From Clostridium pasteurianum DSM 525 = ATCC 6013 (GTDB taxonomy: Bacteria; Bacillota; Clostridia; Clostridiales; Clostridiaceae): 64,000 bases of DNA. Below, piece after piece: positions 42,591-51,484 of the stretch (position 1 is its first letter; each line of letters begins with the position of its first letter). The translations under genes were made by a program, and so were the position numbers. The stretch spans positions 186,001-250,000 of the forward strand of contig NZ_CP009268.1 of the NCBI RefSeq assembly GCF_000807255.1, in the 5' to 3' direction. The notes under the pieces are model-generated. The model did no database searches, was not told the DNA's origin, and saw only the letters and a list, made by a program, of their open reading frames with translations.

Positions 42591-44780
42591 ATGAATAAAA
42601 CATTAGTATTAGCGGAAAAACCCTCAGTGGGAAGAGATATAGCAAGAGTTTTAAATTGCAGTAAAAAGGGTAGTGGATTTATAGAAGGCAGCAAATATAT
42701 TGTTACCTGGGCGTTGGGACATTTAGTTACCTTAGCTGATCCAGAGGCTTACGATGAAAGATATAAAACCTGGAGAATTGAAGATCTTCCAATGATGCCA
42801 AATCACTTAAAGCTTGTAGTTATAAAACAGAGCGGGAAACAATTTAATGCAGTTAAAACTCAGATGAATAGAAAAGATGTAGATGAAATTGTTATAGCAA
42901 CAGATGCTGGACGTGAAGGAGAGCTTGTTGCAAGATGGATAATAGAAAAGGCACATGTGAAAAAACCATTAAAGCGTCTTTGGATTTCCTCGGTTACAGA
43001 TAAGGCTATAAGAGATGGTTTTAATAAATTAAAAAATGCCAGGGATTATGAGAATCTCTATGCTTCAGCAGTAGCACGTTCAGAAGCCGATTGGTTTGTA
43101 GGTATGAATGCAACTAGGGCACTAACCTGTAAATTTAATGCACAGCTTTCCTGTGGAAGAGTTCAGACCCCTACTGTTGCTATAATTGCCAGGAGAGAAG
43201 AAGAAATAAAGAATTTTAAACCAAAAGATTTTTATGGAATAACTGCTGAAGCAAATAGGCTTAAACTATCCTGGCAGGATTCTAACAGCAAAAGCTTTAG
43301 AACTTTTGACAGGGAAAAGGTAAATAAGATACTTACCTCTATTAGAAATAAAGATGCTACGGTAATTGAAGTGGATAAAACTCACAAAAAGAATTATGCA
43401 CCTCAATTATACGATCTAACGGAACTTCAAAGGGATGCCAATAAAATATTTGGATATTCTGCAAAGGAGACACTTTCTCTAATGCAAAGGCTATATGAAA
43501 GTCACAAGGTGCTAACTTATCCAAGAACAGATTCAAGATATATATCCTCTGATGTGGTAGATACTTTAAAGGATAGAGTTAGAGCCTGCGGTGTAGGTCC
43601 CTATTCAAAATTAACTGTTAGAGTACTGAAGAATCCAATAAAGGGAAGTAAGCATTTTGTAGATAATAGTAAGGTTTCCGACCATCATGCTATTATTCCT
43701 ACAGAACAGTCTGTTGCTTTGAGTTCCTTAAGTGATAAAGAGAGAAAAATATATGATTTAGTAGTTAAGAGATTCTTAGCTGTACTTTATCCTCCTTTTG
43801 AATATGAACAGACTACTATAAAGGCAAAAATTGGTGAAGAACTATTTATTGCCAAGGGTAAGATTATTAAATCTCAAGGTTTCAAAGAGGTATATGAAAA
43901 TAATTTTCAGGAAGAACATTCTGAAGATGATATTTCAGAGCAAATGCTGCCTAATATAAATAAGGATGATGTGTTAAAGGTTAGTAAGATTGTTGATACT
44001 AGAGGGAAGACTAAACCGCCAGCACTGTTTAATGAAGGAACACTGCTTTCTGCTATGGAAAATCCAGCAAAATACATGAATAATGAGAGTAAGGATTTGA
44101 TAAAGACCATAGGTGAAACCGGGGGACTTGGTACTGTTGCTACAAGAGCGGATATAATAGAAAAATTGTTTAACACTTTTCTCATAGAGAAAAAAGGTAA
44201 GGATATTCATATAACCTCAAAGGGAAAACAGCTTTTAGAGCTAGTACCTAAGGGACTAAAATCACCTACTCTTACTGCTAAATGGGAACAAAAGTTGAGT
44301 GCTATTTCAAAGGGTTCTTTAAATAAAAATACATTCATTAATGAAATGAAAAATTATTCTAAAGAAATAGTAAATGAGATTAAAAACAGTGAAGAAAAAT
44401 TTAAACATGATAATATGACCAGAGTTAAATGCCCTGAATGTGGTAAATATATGTTAGAAGTAAATGGTAAAAAGGGAAAGATGCTTATTTGCCAGGATAG
44501 AGAATGCGGTTATAGAAAGGGAATAGCAAGAGTTACAAATGCAAGATGTCCTGAATGCCATAAAAAATTAGAATTACGAGGACAGGGAGAAGGACAGATA
44601 TTTGTATGCAGCTGCGGCTATAGAGAAAAACTCTCTGCTTTTAATGAAAGAAAGAAAAAAGATAATACAAAGCTCTCTAAAAAGGATGTATCAAGGTATA
44701 TGAAACAACAGAACAAACAAAATGATGAGCCAATTAATTCAGCATTGGCAGAAGCATTGGCTAAACTTAAATTAAAATAA
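42591..44780 (+). CDS. topB: DNA topoisomerase III
   Basis: This type IA topoisomerase relaxes and decatenates DNA. It has an N-terminal Toprim domain (TLVLAEKPSVGRDIARVL; acidic TDAGREGEL near residue 103) and the catalytic tyrosine in LTYPRTDSRYIS (about residue 310). The C-terminus carries two zinc-ribbon-like pairs (CPECGKYM, CPECHKKL). ATG 42591 is chosen because AAAGGAATG lies 8 bases upstream and MNKTLVLAEKPS is the family's usual start; the 19 residues before it are atypical. The length is about 729 residues. Confidence 0.95.
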   Translation: MNKTLVLAEKPSVGRDIARVLNCSKKGSGFIEGSKYIVTWALGHLVTLADPEAYDERYKTWRIEDLPMMPNHLKLVVIKQSGKQFNAVKTQMNRKDVDEIVIATDAGREGELVARWIIEKAHVKKPLKRLWISSVTDKAIRDGFNKLKNARDYENLYASAVARSEADWFVGMNATRALTCKFNAQLSCGRVQTPTVAIIARREEEIKNFKPKDFYGITAEANRLKLSWQDSNSKSFRTFDREKVNKILTSIRNKDATVIEVDKTHKKNYAPQLYDLTELQRDANKIFGYSAKETLSLMQRLYESHKVLTYPRTDSRYISSDVVDTLKDRVRACGVGPYSKLTVRVLKNPIKGSKHFVDNSKVSDHHAIIPTEQSVALSSLSDKERKIYDLVVKRFLAVLYPPFEYEQTTIKAKIGEELFIAKGKIIKSQGFKEVYENNFQEEHSEDDISEQMLPNINKDDVLKVSKIVDTRGKTKPPALFNEGTLLSAMENPAKYMNNESKDLIKTIGETGGLGTVATRADIIEKLFNTFLIEKKGKDIHITSKGKQLLELVPKGLKSPTLTAKWEQKLSAISKGSLNKNTFINEMKNYSKEIVNEIKNSEEKFKHDNMTRVKCPECGKYMLEVNGKKGKMLICQDRECGYRKGIARVTNARCPECHKKLELRGQGEGQIFVCSCGYREKLSAFNERKKKDNTKLSKKDVSRYMKQQNKQNDEPINSALAEALAKLKLK

Positions 44781-44961
44781 ACTTATTTGAATTCTCTGTA
44801 GGCATTACTTTACAATTAAGTAAGCACATAATTTTCACATATTTTATATATAATTTTTCTGAAATGTTATGTTAAAATCCTAATATATAATTGTAGTAAA
44901 TATTAATATATATTTGAAAATACGAGGAATTTATTAAATACAGTTTATTGGGGTGGTAAAT

Positions 44962-45645
44962 ATGTCAAAGAGAATATATCTTGTAGAAGATGAGAAGAGT
45001 TTAAATATTTTATTGGAAAAATATCTGCAAAGAGAGGGATATGAGGTTGTTACTTTTTCTAATGGGAAATCTGCACTGGAAAGAATAAAAGATATGCCTG
45101 ATTTGTGGATACTTGATATAATGCTGCCAGATATAGACGGATATGAAATAATTAAAGCAGTTAAACAAAATAACAGAAATACACCTGTGATATTTATGTC
45201 TGCTAGAAATGAGGAGCTGGATAGAGTTGTGGGATTAGAGCTTGGAAGTGATGATTATTTGTCAAAGCCCTTTCTTCCAAGAGAGCTTGTAATAAGGACT
45301 AATAAGCTTCTTGAAAGAATTTATAGTAAGGGAAATGAAGATGAAGAAGCTGAAGAGCATATAATAGATATAAATGGATATAAAATAAGTAAAAATCAGA
45401 GAACGATTTTCTTAGATAGCAATGAAGTACAACTTACAAATAAGGAATTTGAATTGTTAAGTTATTTTATAGAAAACAAAAATAACCTTTTATCCAGAGA
45501 ACAGATTTTAATAAGTGTGTGGGGTGATGATTATTTTGGTTCAGATAGAGTTGTAGATGATACCATACGAAGACTGAGAAAAAAATTGAGCAGACTTAAT
45601 ATTGAAACGGTATATGGCTATGGATATAAAATGGTGGTCAAATGA
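44962..45645 (+). CDS. OmpR/PhoB-family response regulator
   Basis: The receiver domain (residues about 1-118) has the acidic pocket (VEDEKS), the phosphoacceptor in WILDIMLPD (about Asp51) and the lysine of LSKPFLP. A winged-helix DNA-binding domain (about 130-227) ends in DDTIRRLRKKL and GYGYKM. ATG 44962 follows GGGGTGG. The next gene is its kinase, overlapping by 4 bases (ATGA), so the two proteins are translationally coupled. Confidence 0.93.
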   Translation: MSKRIYLVEDEKSLNILLEKYLQREGYEVVTFSNGKSALERIKDMPDLWILDIMLPDIDGYEIIKAVKQNNRNTPVIFMSARNEELDRVVGLELGSDDYLSKPFLPRELVIRTNKLLERIYSKGNEDEEAEEHIIDINGYKISKNQRTIFLDSNEVQLTNKEFELLSYFIENKNNLLSREQILISVWGDDYFGSDRVVDDTIRRLRKKLSRLNIETVYGYGYKMVVK

Positions 45646-47054
45646 TGAAGGTAAAGGGATTTAAATTTAAATCGTTAACCATAAGAATATGGGCTACATT
45701 CACACTTATAATTTTGATAATAATATGCAGTATTTCAATTATATATCTGTCTGTTTTTAGGACAATTAAGGAAAAAGATACAATGCAGGATTTAAAAGTC
45801 GCTCATAGTATTCTTTTAAATGCAAACAACTTTTATGGACCTGAAAATAGATTCGATGAGCTTAAGAATCTTAAAAGAAGTAGTAATGTTATTATAACCA
45901 TAGATAGTGATAATAATGTAAATGTAAGAAATATTAACAAAATAGGAAGGCCCTTAGACCAGCAGCCTGTACAGGGATTTCCCCCGGAGTTAAGGGTTAG
46001 TGAAGACTCCCTTGGGAGGTGGATGGCTGGTTTTATAAAAAATGATATTGTATATCAACAGCAATTTAAGAAGTCCTATAATGGTAAATCAGTATTTTTT
46101 ATAGTAAGTTCAATTAAAAGTACTGATACCTCAGATAAGATTTACTTAATATCTTATATCCCTCTATCTAATATAGAAGATAACAGCTTATTGTATATGG
46201 TTATAGCAATTGGTATTATGTTTATAGTTTTTGGTTTTATTGCAGCTAAGATAGTGGCTGGATATATTGCAAAACCTCTTAAGAAATTAGAAGATTATAG
46301 CCTTAGAATAGCTCATAAGGATTGGAAGGAACCTATTGAGATTAAAAATGAAGATGAAATTGGAAGACTTGCAAAAGCCATGAATATTATGAGGACAGAA
46401 TTAAAGAGAGCAGATGAAGAGGAAAAAATGTTTTTACAGAGTATTTCCCATGATTTAAAGACACCAGTTATGGTGATAATGAGTCATGCAGAGGCTATAA
46501 TAGATGGTATGTATATAGATTCTGTAGAAAAGACAGCTGATATAATAAAAAATGAGGCCATTGCACTGGAGAAAAAAATAAAACAGCTATTATATTTAAA
46601 CACTTTAGATTATGTTCTTGAGAATAATAGTAAGGCTAGTGAGATTAATTTATATCAATTGATATTATATATATCAAATAGATTTGAGATAGTCAATAAT
46701 AAAATTAAATGGGACTTAGATATAAAAGATGCTTTTATCATAGGTAATGCGGAAAAAATTCAAGTTGCCATTGAAAATATATTGGAAAATTCTCTTAGGT
46801 ATGCAGAGAAAAAAATTTCAGTTAAACTAAATGTAGAAAATTCAAATGTAATATTGGAAATATATAATGATGGTCCAAATATAGATGAAAAACATATAAA
46901 TAACATTTTTGATAATCTCTATAAGGATAAAACAGGAAATTTTGGATTGGGATTGGCTATATCTAAAAAGATTATAGATTTTTATGATGGAGAAATTAAA
47001 GCTGTAAATAGAGATAAGGGAGTAAGTTTTATAATTAAAGCTCCTATAAGTTAA
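45642..47054 (+). CDS. Sensor histidine kinase paired with the preceding regulator
   Basis: This 470-residue kinase has two membrane segments (about residues 13-37 and 178-203) that bracket an extracytoplasmic sensor of about 140 residues. A HAMP domain (about 204-255), the H box FLQSISHDLKTPV (His about 272), the N box ENILENSLRYAEK and the G box GLGLAISKKI follow. Its signal is unknown. The start overlaps the regulator's stop codon. Confidence 0.92.
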   Translation: MMKVKGFKFKSLTIRIWATFTLIILIIICSISIIYLSVFRTIKEKDTMQDLKVAHSILLNANNFYGPENRFDELKNLKRSSNVIITIDSDNNVNVRNINKIGRPLDQQPVQGFPPELRVSEDSLGRWMAGFIKNDIVYQQQFKKSYNGKSVFFIVSSIKSTDTSDKIYLISYIPLSNIEDNSLLYMVIAIGIMFIVFGFIAAKIVAGYIAKPLKKLEDYSLRIAHKDWKEPIEIKNEDEIGRLAKAMNIMRTELKRADEEEKMFLQSISHDLKTPVMVIMSHAEAIIDGMYIDSVEKTADIIKNEAIALEKKIKQLLYLNTLDYVLENNSKASEINLYQLILYISNRFEIVNNKIKWDLDIKDAFIIGNAEKIQVAIENILENSLRYAEKKISVKLNVENSNVILEIYNDGPNIDEKHINNIFDNLYKDKTGNFGLGLAISKKIIDFYDGEIKAVNRDKGVSFIIKAPIS

Positions 47055-47110
47055 AAAATCAGGTGTATTTTCTTTAAGGCAATGGTAAAATAAAAATAGT
47101 TTATATTATT

Positions 47111-47272
47111 TTAGGGCATATGAAAATAAATAATAAGTTAAAGATGTAAGATTTATTTTCAATCATACAATTATGATAGGTCGGAATTATAACAGTCTCA
47201 ATTGATCTGTTATAGGCACAATTGGATTTTAGGTAAATCAGCATACTAACAACTGATTGTTTATTTGAGCCT
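47111..47272 (+). repeat. Possible dispersed palindromic repeat, copy E (about 162 bp, diverged)
   Basis: The left end ttagggcatatgaaaataaa matches copy A's left end closely. The right end (gattgtttatttgagcctga) is a weaker complement. An interior hairpin (tataacag/ctgttata, about 47188-47214) recalls the interior hairpin of copy B. The element ends only about 10 bases before the folE start region. Confidence 0.45.
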
Positions 47273-47281
47273 GATGTACGA

Positions 47282-47860
47282 ATGGAGAAAAATGCAATGA
47301 TAGATAAAATTAAAATTGAAAAAGCTGTAAGAGAGATTTTAATAGGAATAGGAGAAAATCCCGATAGAGAAGGACTTATTGAAACACCTAGAAGAGTATC
47401 TGAAATGTACGAAGAGATATTTGCAGGACTTCATAAAAATCCTTTAGATGATGTTAAGAAATTTCATGAGGATCATGATAATGGAATGATAATAGTAAAG
47501 GATATACCTGTATATTCTATGTGTGAACATCACCTGCTGCCATTTATGGGAGTTGCACATGTTGTATATATACCTAGTGGAAATGAGGTATTAGGATTAA
47601 GTAAATTGGCAAGAATTGTAGATACCACAGCCAAAAAACCTCAACTTCAGGAAAGGCTGGGTAATGAAATTGCTGATGTTATTATAGAGGCTGTAGATAC
47701 AAAAGGAGTTGCAGTAGTAATTGAAGCTGAGCATTTATGTATGACTATGAGGGGAATTAGAAAGCCAGGATCTAAAACTATCACTTCAGCATTAAGAGGA
47801 GTAATTAAGACAGATTCTCAGATAAGGATGGAGGCTCTTTCACTTATTAATGGAAGATAA
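47282..47860 (+). CDS. folE: GTP cyclohydrolase I
   Basis: FolE converts GTP to 7,8-dihydroneopterin triphosphate, the first step of folate synthesis. Zinc and catalytic motifs are visible: [12 protein letters not shown] (about residues 79-90) and [11 protein letters not shown] (about 149-159), with KLARIVD between. The 192-residue length fits. The start could be ATG 47282 or ATG 47297; the second has GGAG 9 bases upstream, while the first lacks a good site. It is the first gene of a folE-HD-folP-folBK cluster. Confidence 0.95.
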   Translation: MEKNAMIDKIKIEKAVREILIGIGENPDREGLIETPRRVSEMYEEIFAGLHKNPLDDVKKFHEDHDNGMIIVKDIPVYSMCEHHLLPFMGVAHVVYIPSGNEVLGLSKLARIVDTTAKKPQLQERLGNEIADVIIEAVDTKGVAVVIEAEHLCMTMRGIRKPGSKTITSALRGVIKTDSQIRMEALSLINGR

Positions 47861-47898
47861 TATTTAATATAAATTTATTTAGAGGAGCAGCTATTTTC

Positions 47899-48384
47899 AT
47901 GGATAAAATTGATAGAATTAATTTAATACTTCATAATAAGATTTATAGGAAATATTTGGATAAGAACAGGCAATGTGAAAAAGAACGAATCTTTTGTCTC
48001 CATGATTTGCAGCATTTTTTAGATGTAGCAAGAATAGCTTATATAATAGCTTTAGAAAAAAATATGAACATAAAAAAAGATATTATTTATGGAGCAGCAT
48101 TACTTCATGATGTTGGAAGATGGAAACAGTACAAATATGATATTCCTCACGATGAAGCTAGTGCTGAACTTTCCATAGATATTTTAAAAGCTGCTGACTT
48201 CAATGATGAAGAGATAAATTTCATAACTAAAGCTATAAAAAATCACAGAAATAAAGAAAGAAACTCTGAACTTGGATTTTTGCTATATACCAGCGATAAA
48301 CTTTCAAGGAAGTGCTATGATTGCAGTGCCTTTAGCCATTGTAACTGGAGTATTGATAAGAAAAATTTGCAGATAATATACTGA
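47899..48384 (+). CDS. HD-domain phosphohydrolase in the folate operon
   Basis: This 161-residue protein has the HD metal motif: CLHDLQHFLDVARIAYII (about residues 33-50), LLHDVGRW (about 67-74) and a later HDEASAELS segment. HD proteins hydrolyse phosphate esters of nucleotides. Its place between folE and folP suggests that it may act on dihydroneopterin phosphates, a step for which no NudB- or PTPS-III-like gene is seen here. That role is an inference from gene order. GAGGAG precedes the ATG. Confidence 0.8.
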   Translation: MDKIDRINLILHNKIYRKYLDKNRQCEKERIFCLHDLQHFLDVARIAYIIALEKNMNIKKDIIYGAALLHDVGRWKQYKYDIPHDEASAELSIDILKAADFNDEEINFITKAIKNHRNKERNSELGFLLYTSDKLSRKCYDCSAFSHCNWSIDKKNLQIIY

Positions 48385-48453
48385 TAATAGGTTTTATAGT
48401 AAGTTCATGTTTGATATTTATTGTTATTTTATTATGTAAGAGAGGTAAATAAT

Positions 48454-49263
48454 ATGAAAATAGGAAATAAAAATTTTCATATAGGTGAAAAAACATTTAT
48501 AATGGGAATTTTAAATGTTACTCCGGATTCGTTTTCTGATGGAGGAAAGTTTAATAGTATAGAGTATGCTATACAGCATGCAAGAGAAATGATTGAGCAA
48601 GGAGCAGATATTATAGATATTGGAGGAGAATCTACAAGGCCTAATCACACTCCAGTTGGCGAAGCTGAGGAGATAGGGAGAGTTGTTCCAGTTATAGAGG
48701 CTTTGACTAAGGAAATAGATGTACCTATATCTATAGATACTTATAAGGGAAAGGTTGCAGAACTTGCCATAAAAGCAGGGGCTAATCTTATAAATGATGT
48801 GTGGGGCTTTAAAAAAGATCCTTATATGGCAGAAGTTGCTGGAAAGTACCAGGTTCCTTGCTGCATAATGCATAATAGAGAGAATAGAGATTATAATAAC
48901 TTTATAGAAGATGTACTTGCAGATTTGAAAGAATCTATAGACATAGCAATTGAAGCTGGAGTAGACAAAGATAACATTATAATTGATCCGGGGATAGGTT
49001 TTGCAAAAAGCTATGAACAAAACCTTATTTTAATGAATAATTTAGAAAGATTAAAAGAGTTAAACTATCCAATTCTTCTTGGAACTTCCAGAAAATCTTT
49101 TATAGGGAATACTCTTGATTTACCTGTAGAAGAAAGAATGGAAGGAACTGTGGCCACTTCTGTTATAGGAGTAATGAAAGGCTGTGATTTTGTAAGAGTT
49201 CATGATGTACTTGAGAATAAAAGAGCCTGTGCCATGACAGATGCTATAGTAAGGAGATCTTAA
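48454..49263 (+). CDS. folP: Dihydropteroate synthase
   Basis: FolP joins p-aminobenzoate to dihydropterin pyrophosphate and is the sulfonamide target. The signature GILNVTPDSFSDGGKF (about residues 17-32), the second pterin-site motif DIGGESTRP (about 56-64), and DPGIGFAKS and GTSRKSFIG near the end are all present. ATG 48454 follows AGAGAGGTAA and gives about 269 residues; the in-frame ATG 48421 has no ribosome binding site. folBK starts one base after its stop codon. Confidence 0.96.
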   Translation: MKIGNKNFHIGEKTFIMGILNVTPDSFSDGGKFNSIEYAIQHAREMIEQGADIIDIGGESTRPNHTPVGEAEEIGRVVPVIEALTKEIDVPISIDTYKGKVAELAIKAGANLINDVWGFKKDPYMAEVAGKYQVPCCIMHNRENRDYNNFIEDVLADLKESIDIAIEAGVDKDNIIIDPGIGFAKSYEQNLILMNNLERLKELNYPILLGTSRKSFIGNTLDLPVEERMEGTVATSVIGVMKGCDFVRVHDVLENKRACAMTDAIVRRS

Positions 49264-49264
49264 A

Positions 49265-50092
49265 GTGGATAAGATATTTATTGAAGATTTTGAAATATAT
49301 GCAAACCATGGGGTGTTCAAAGAAGAAAAAAGGCTGGGACAAAAATTTATTATATCTATAGAATTGAGTTTGGACCTTAAAAAGGCAGGAGCGACTGGGG
49401 ATTTACAGCAAACTGTTAATTACGGAGAGCTTTGCCTTAAAGTAGAAGAACAATTTACAAGAGAAAAGTATGATTTAATAGAAACTGCCGCTGAAAAGGT
49501 AGCAGAATTTATACTTTTAGAATATGAAAAGGTAAAGTGTGTTAAAGTTCTTATAAAAAAGCCTTGGGCACCTATAGGAAGACCAGTTAAGTATGCAGCT
49601 GTAGAAATAAAAAGAGGCTGGCATACAGTATACATAGGCATGGGGTCAAATATGGGAGATAAGGAAAAGAATTTAAAAGATGCCATTGAACTAATTCACC
49701 ACAGTGGTAAGAGCAGGGTTACAAAAACTTCAAAATTTTATGTTACAGCTCCTGTAGGTTACTTAGATCAAGATGATTTTTTAAACTGTGCTTTAGAGGT
49801 AAAAACTATGTTGTCTCCAGAGGAATTTATGAATATGCTTCTTGACTTTGAAAGAGATTTAAAACGTGAAAGATTAATACATTGGGGACCTAGAACCATT
49901 GATTTAGATATACTTTTATATGATAATCTAGTTACTTCTGATGAAAGGTATATTATACCTCATCCAAGAATGGCAGAAAGGATGTTTGTTATAGAGCCAC
50001 TCTGTGATATAGCACCCTATGTAATACATCCTGTTTTAAACAAAAGAATATGTGATATAAAGGCTGAGATTACTAAGACAACAGGTATTTAA
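49265..50092 (+). CDS. folBK: Bifunctional dihydroneopterin aldolase / HPPK (FolB-FolK fusion)
   Basis: Residues 1-118 are dihydroneopterin aldolase (IFIEDFEIYANHGVFKEEK at the start, IKKPWAPIG near 100). Residues 119-275 are 6-hydroxymethyl-dihydropterin pyrophosphokinase (VYIGMGSNMGDKEKNL and RLIHWGPRTIDLDILLYD). The fusion performs two consecutive steps that supply FolP. The start is GTG at 49265, with AAGGAG inside the end of folP, so the two genes are coupled. The 3' end overlaps the convergent YibE/F remnant by 4 bases. Confidence 0.94.
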   Translation: MDKIFIEDFEIYANHGVFKEEKRLGQKFIISIELSLDLKKAGATGDLQQTVNYGELCLKVEEQFTREKYDLIETAAEKVAEFILLEYEKVKCVKVLIKKPWAPIGRPVKYAAVEIKRGWHTVYIGMGSNMGDKEKNLKDAIELIHHSGKSRVTKTSKFYVTAPVGYLDQDDFLNCALEVKTMLSPEEFMNMLLDFERDLKRERLIHWGPRTIDLDILLYDNLVTSDERYIIPHPRMAERMFVIEPLCDIAPYVIHPVLNKRICDIKAEITKTTGI

Positions 50093-50469
50093 CTGTTGTC
50101 TATATCAGTATTCAGTGTGTTATTGACAATTTCACTTCTGTTTTCAAATAATAAACTTGGTATAATTTTTGAGGCAATAAAAGATATTATAGGAACTGTA
50201 AAAATTATGGCTAGACTTCCGGTAAGTCCTTGAATAATTTCTATGCTTACCATGTCCATATTCATTAATTGAATAAAATTCACATTATAAGAGTATATAA
50301 CCATTATCATGTTCAATGATGAACCTGTAAAGGCAAGGATAAGAGTGTTTGCCATAGTTCCCATCATATCTTTACCAACATTCATTCCTGAATTAAACAG
50401 TTCTTTTGAAGTGAGCTTAGGATTAGATATGTATATTTCTTGAATAGAAGAAGCTATAGATATGCTCAA
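50089..50469 (-). pseudogene. C-terminal remnant of a YibE/F-family membrane protein
   Basis: The 126 residues (SIASSIQEI, then GMNVGKDMMGTMANTLILAFTGSS, then QGLTGSLAIIFTVPIISFIAS) match the C-terminal third of YibE/F membrane proteins, which normally have about 350-400 residues. The N-terminal part is missing: the frame starts inside the usual 'DVAMSIASSI' motif, with only a TTG and no ribosome binding site. The sortase gene ends 6 bp upstream, so the sortase appears to have replaced the 5' part, or a deletion joined the two. Three membrane segments remain, so function is unlikely. Confidence 0.7.
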
Positions 50470-50474
50470 TATTA

Positions 50475-51212
50475 TTATTTTATTAGTTTTGCTTCTATGG
50501 CTAATCTTCCATCTTCAATTTCATAGCTGCAGGTGGATAATGTAAGTATGGTATCGTCTTTTGATACATTTACGCCTGTATCATACATAGAGTGGCTTTT
50601 AAGCTGCTTTAGAAAATCTTCATAATCAGAATCGTTATTAAACTCTGTTCTTATGTAGTTAAACTTTGTACTTGTTACATATACAGAAAAAATTTGCCAT
50701 TTGATAGGTTCTGTCAAAGTATCAAATTCAATTATAGGGTGACTTTCAAAATAACTTTTATCCTTAAAATTCATGAGTTGCTGAAACATAGAACCATCTT
50801 TCATATTATGACCATAAATTATATTGTTCTTTGTTTTTAAATCGCCCATGTTTCTGAAATCCATAAAAATAGATCTATGGTTTGAAGGCTGTTTTTCAAA
50901 ATTATGAATTAAATAAAAGCTGTTATCATTAGTTCTTACCACAGGGTAATCCACTTTTGTTCCAGATATATTAAGCCATCCTACTATATCTGGATTTATT
51001 TTTTCCAAATCACTGTATCTATCTTTAAAATTTGTATTTTTTTCTATAGATTGATGATATTTTTTGCTTATATTTTTGTTTAAGTTATCATTTTTATAAG
51101 TGATAATCATAGGCTTTACAATATAATACACACAATAGGTGGCAATTATAAAAAGAATTATTATAATTGCTGCTCTGATAACATGCAAGCTTTTCTTATA
51201 TTCCTTTGTCAT
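50475..51212 (-). CDS. Class B sortase
   Basis: This membrane-anchored cysteine transpeptidase links surface proteins to the cell wall. It has an N-terminal membrane segment (about residues 12-34), the catalytic His in IIYGHNMKDGSMF (about residue 136), the catalytic Cys in LTLSTCSYE (about 230) and the Arg in GRLAI (about 238). The PVVRTNDNSFYLIHNF stretch is typical of class B. The protein of 245 residues has the usual length. No substrate with a sorting signal is encoded nearby in the window. Confidence 0.9.
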   Translation of the reverse strand: MTKEYKKSLHVIRAAIIIILFIIATYCVYYIVKPMIITYKNDNLNKNISKKYHQSIEKNTNFKDRYSDLEKINPDIVGWLNISGTKVDYPVVRTNDNSFYLIHNFEKQPSNHRSIFMDFRNMGDLKTKNNIIYGHNMKDGSMFQQLMNFKDKSYFESHPIIEFDTLTEPIKWQIFSVYVTSTKFNYIRTEFNNDSDYEDFLKQLKSHSMYDTGVNVSKDDTILTLSTCSYEIEDGRLAIEAKLIK

Positions 51213-51484
51213 AGTATTTTTTCACTTCCTAGTTTTTTATTTACTATGTAAGATGAATTTTTAAGTTGCGTTATTAATAATTTAGATACAAAAAGAATCA
51301 CTATATAATCAATTATCTCACATGCTAAGTAGCTTAACAATACCTTTAATATACTTATATGCGTAATCACATAAACTTCACATAATTATTTGATATTAGT
51401 CCAACAATTCATAATTATAATTGACCCATAAGATAAAGAGTAATTATAAATATTATATAAAATTGTATTGGTGGAGGGATAAGA

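Noticed and set aside
47160-47281. Possible tetrahydrofolate riboswitch upstream of folE
   Set aside because: The hairpin at about 47188-47214 lacks the conserved core of the THF riboswitch and is better explained as the interior of a dispersed repeat.
48511-49020. Minus-strand 169-codon frame inside folP
   Set aside because: It lies wholly within folP, whose motifs are complete; the antisense product has unusual composition and no motif.
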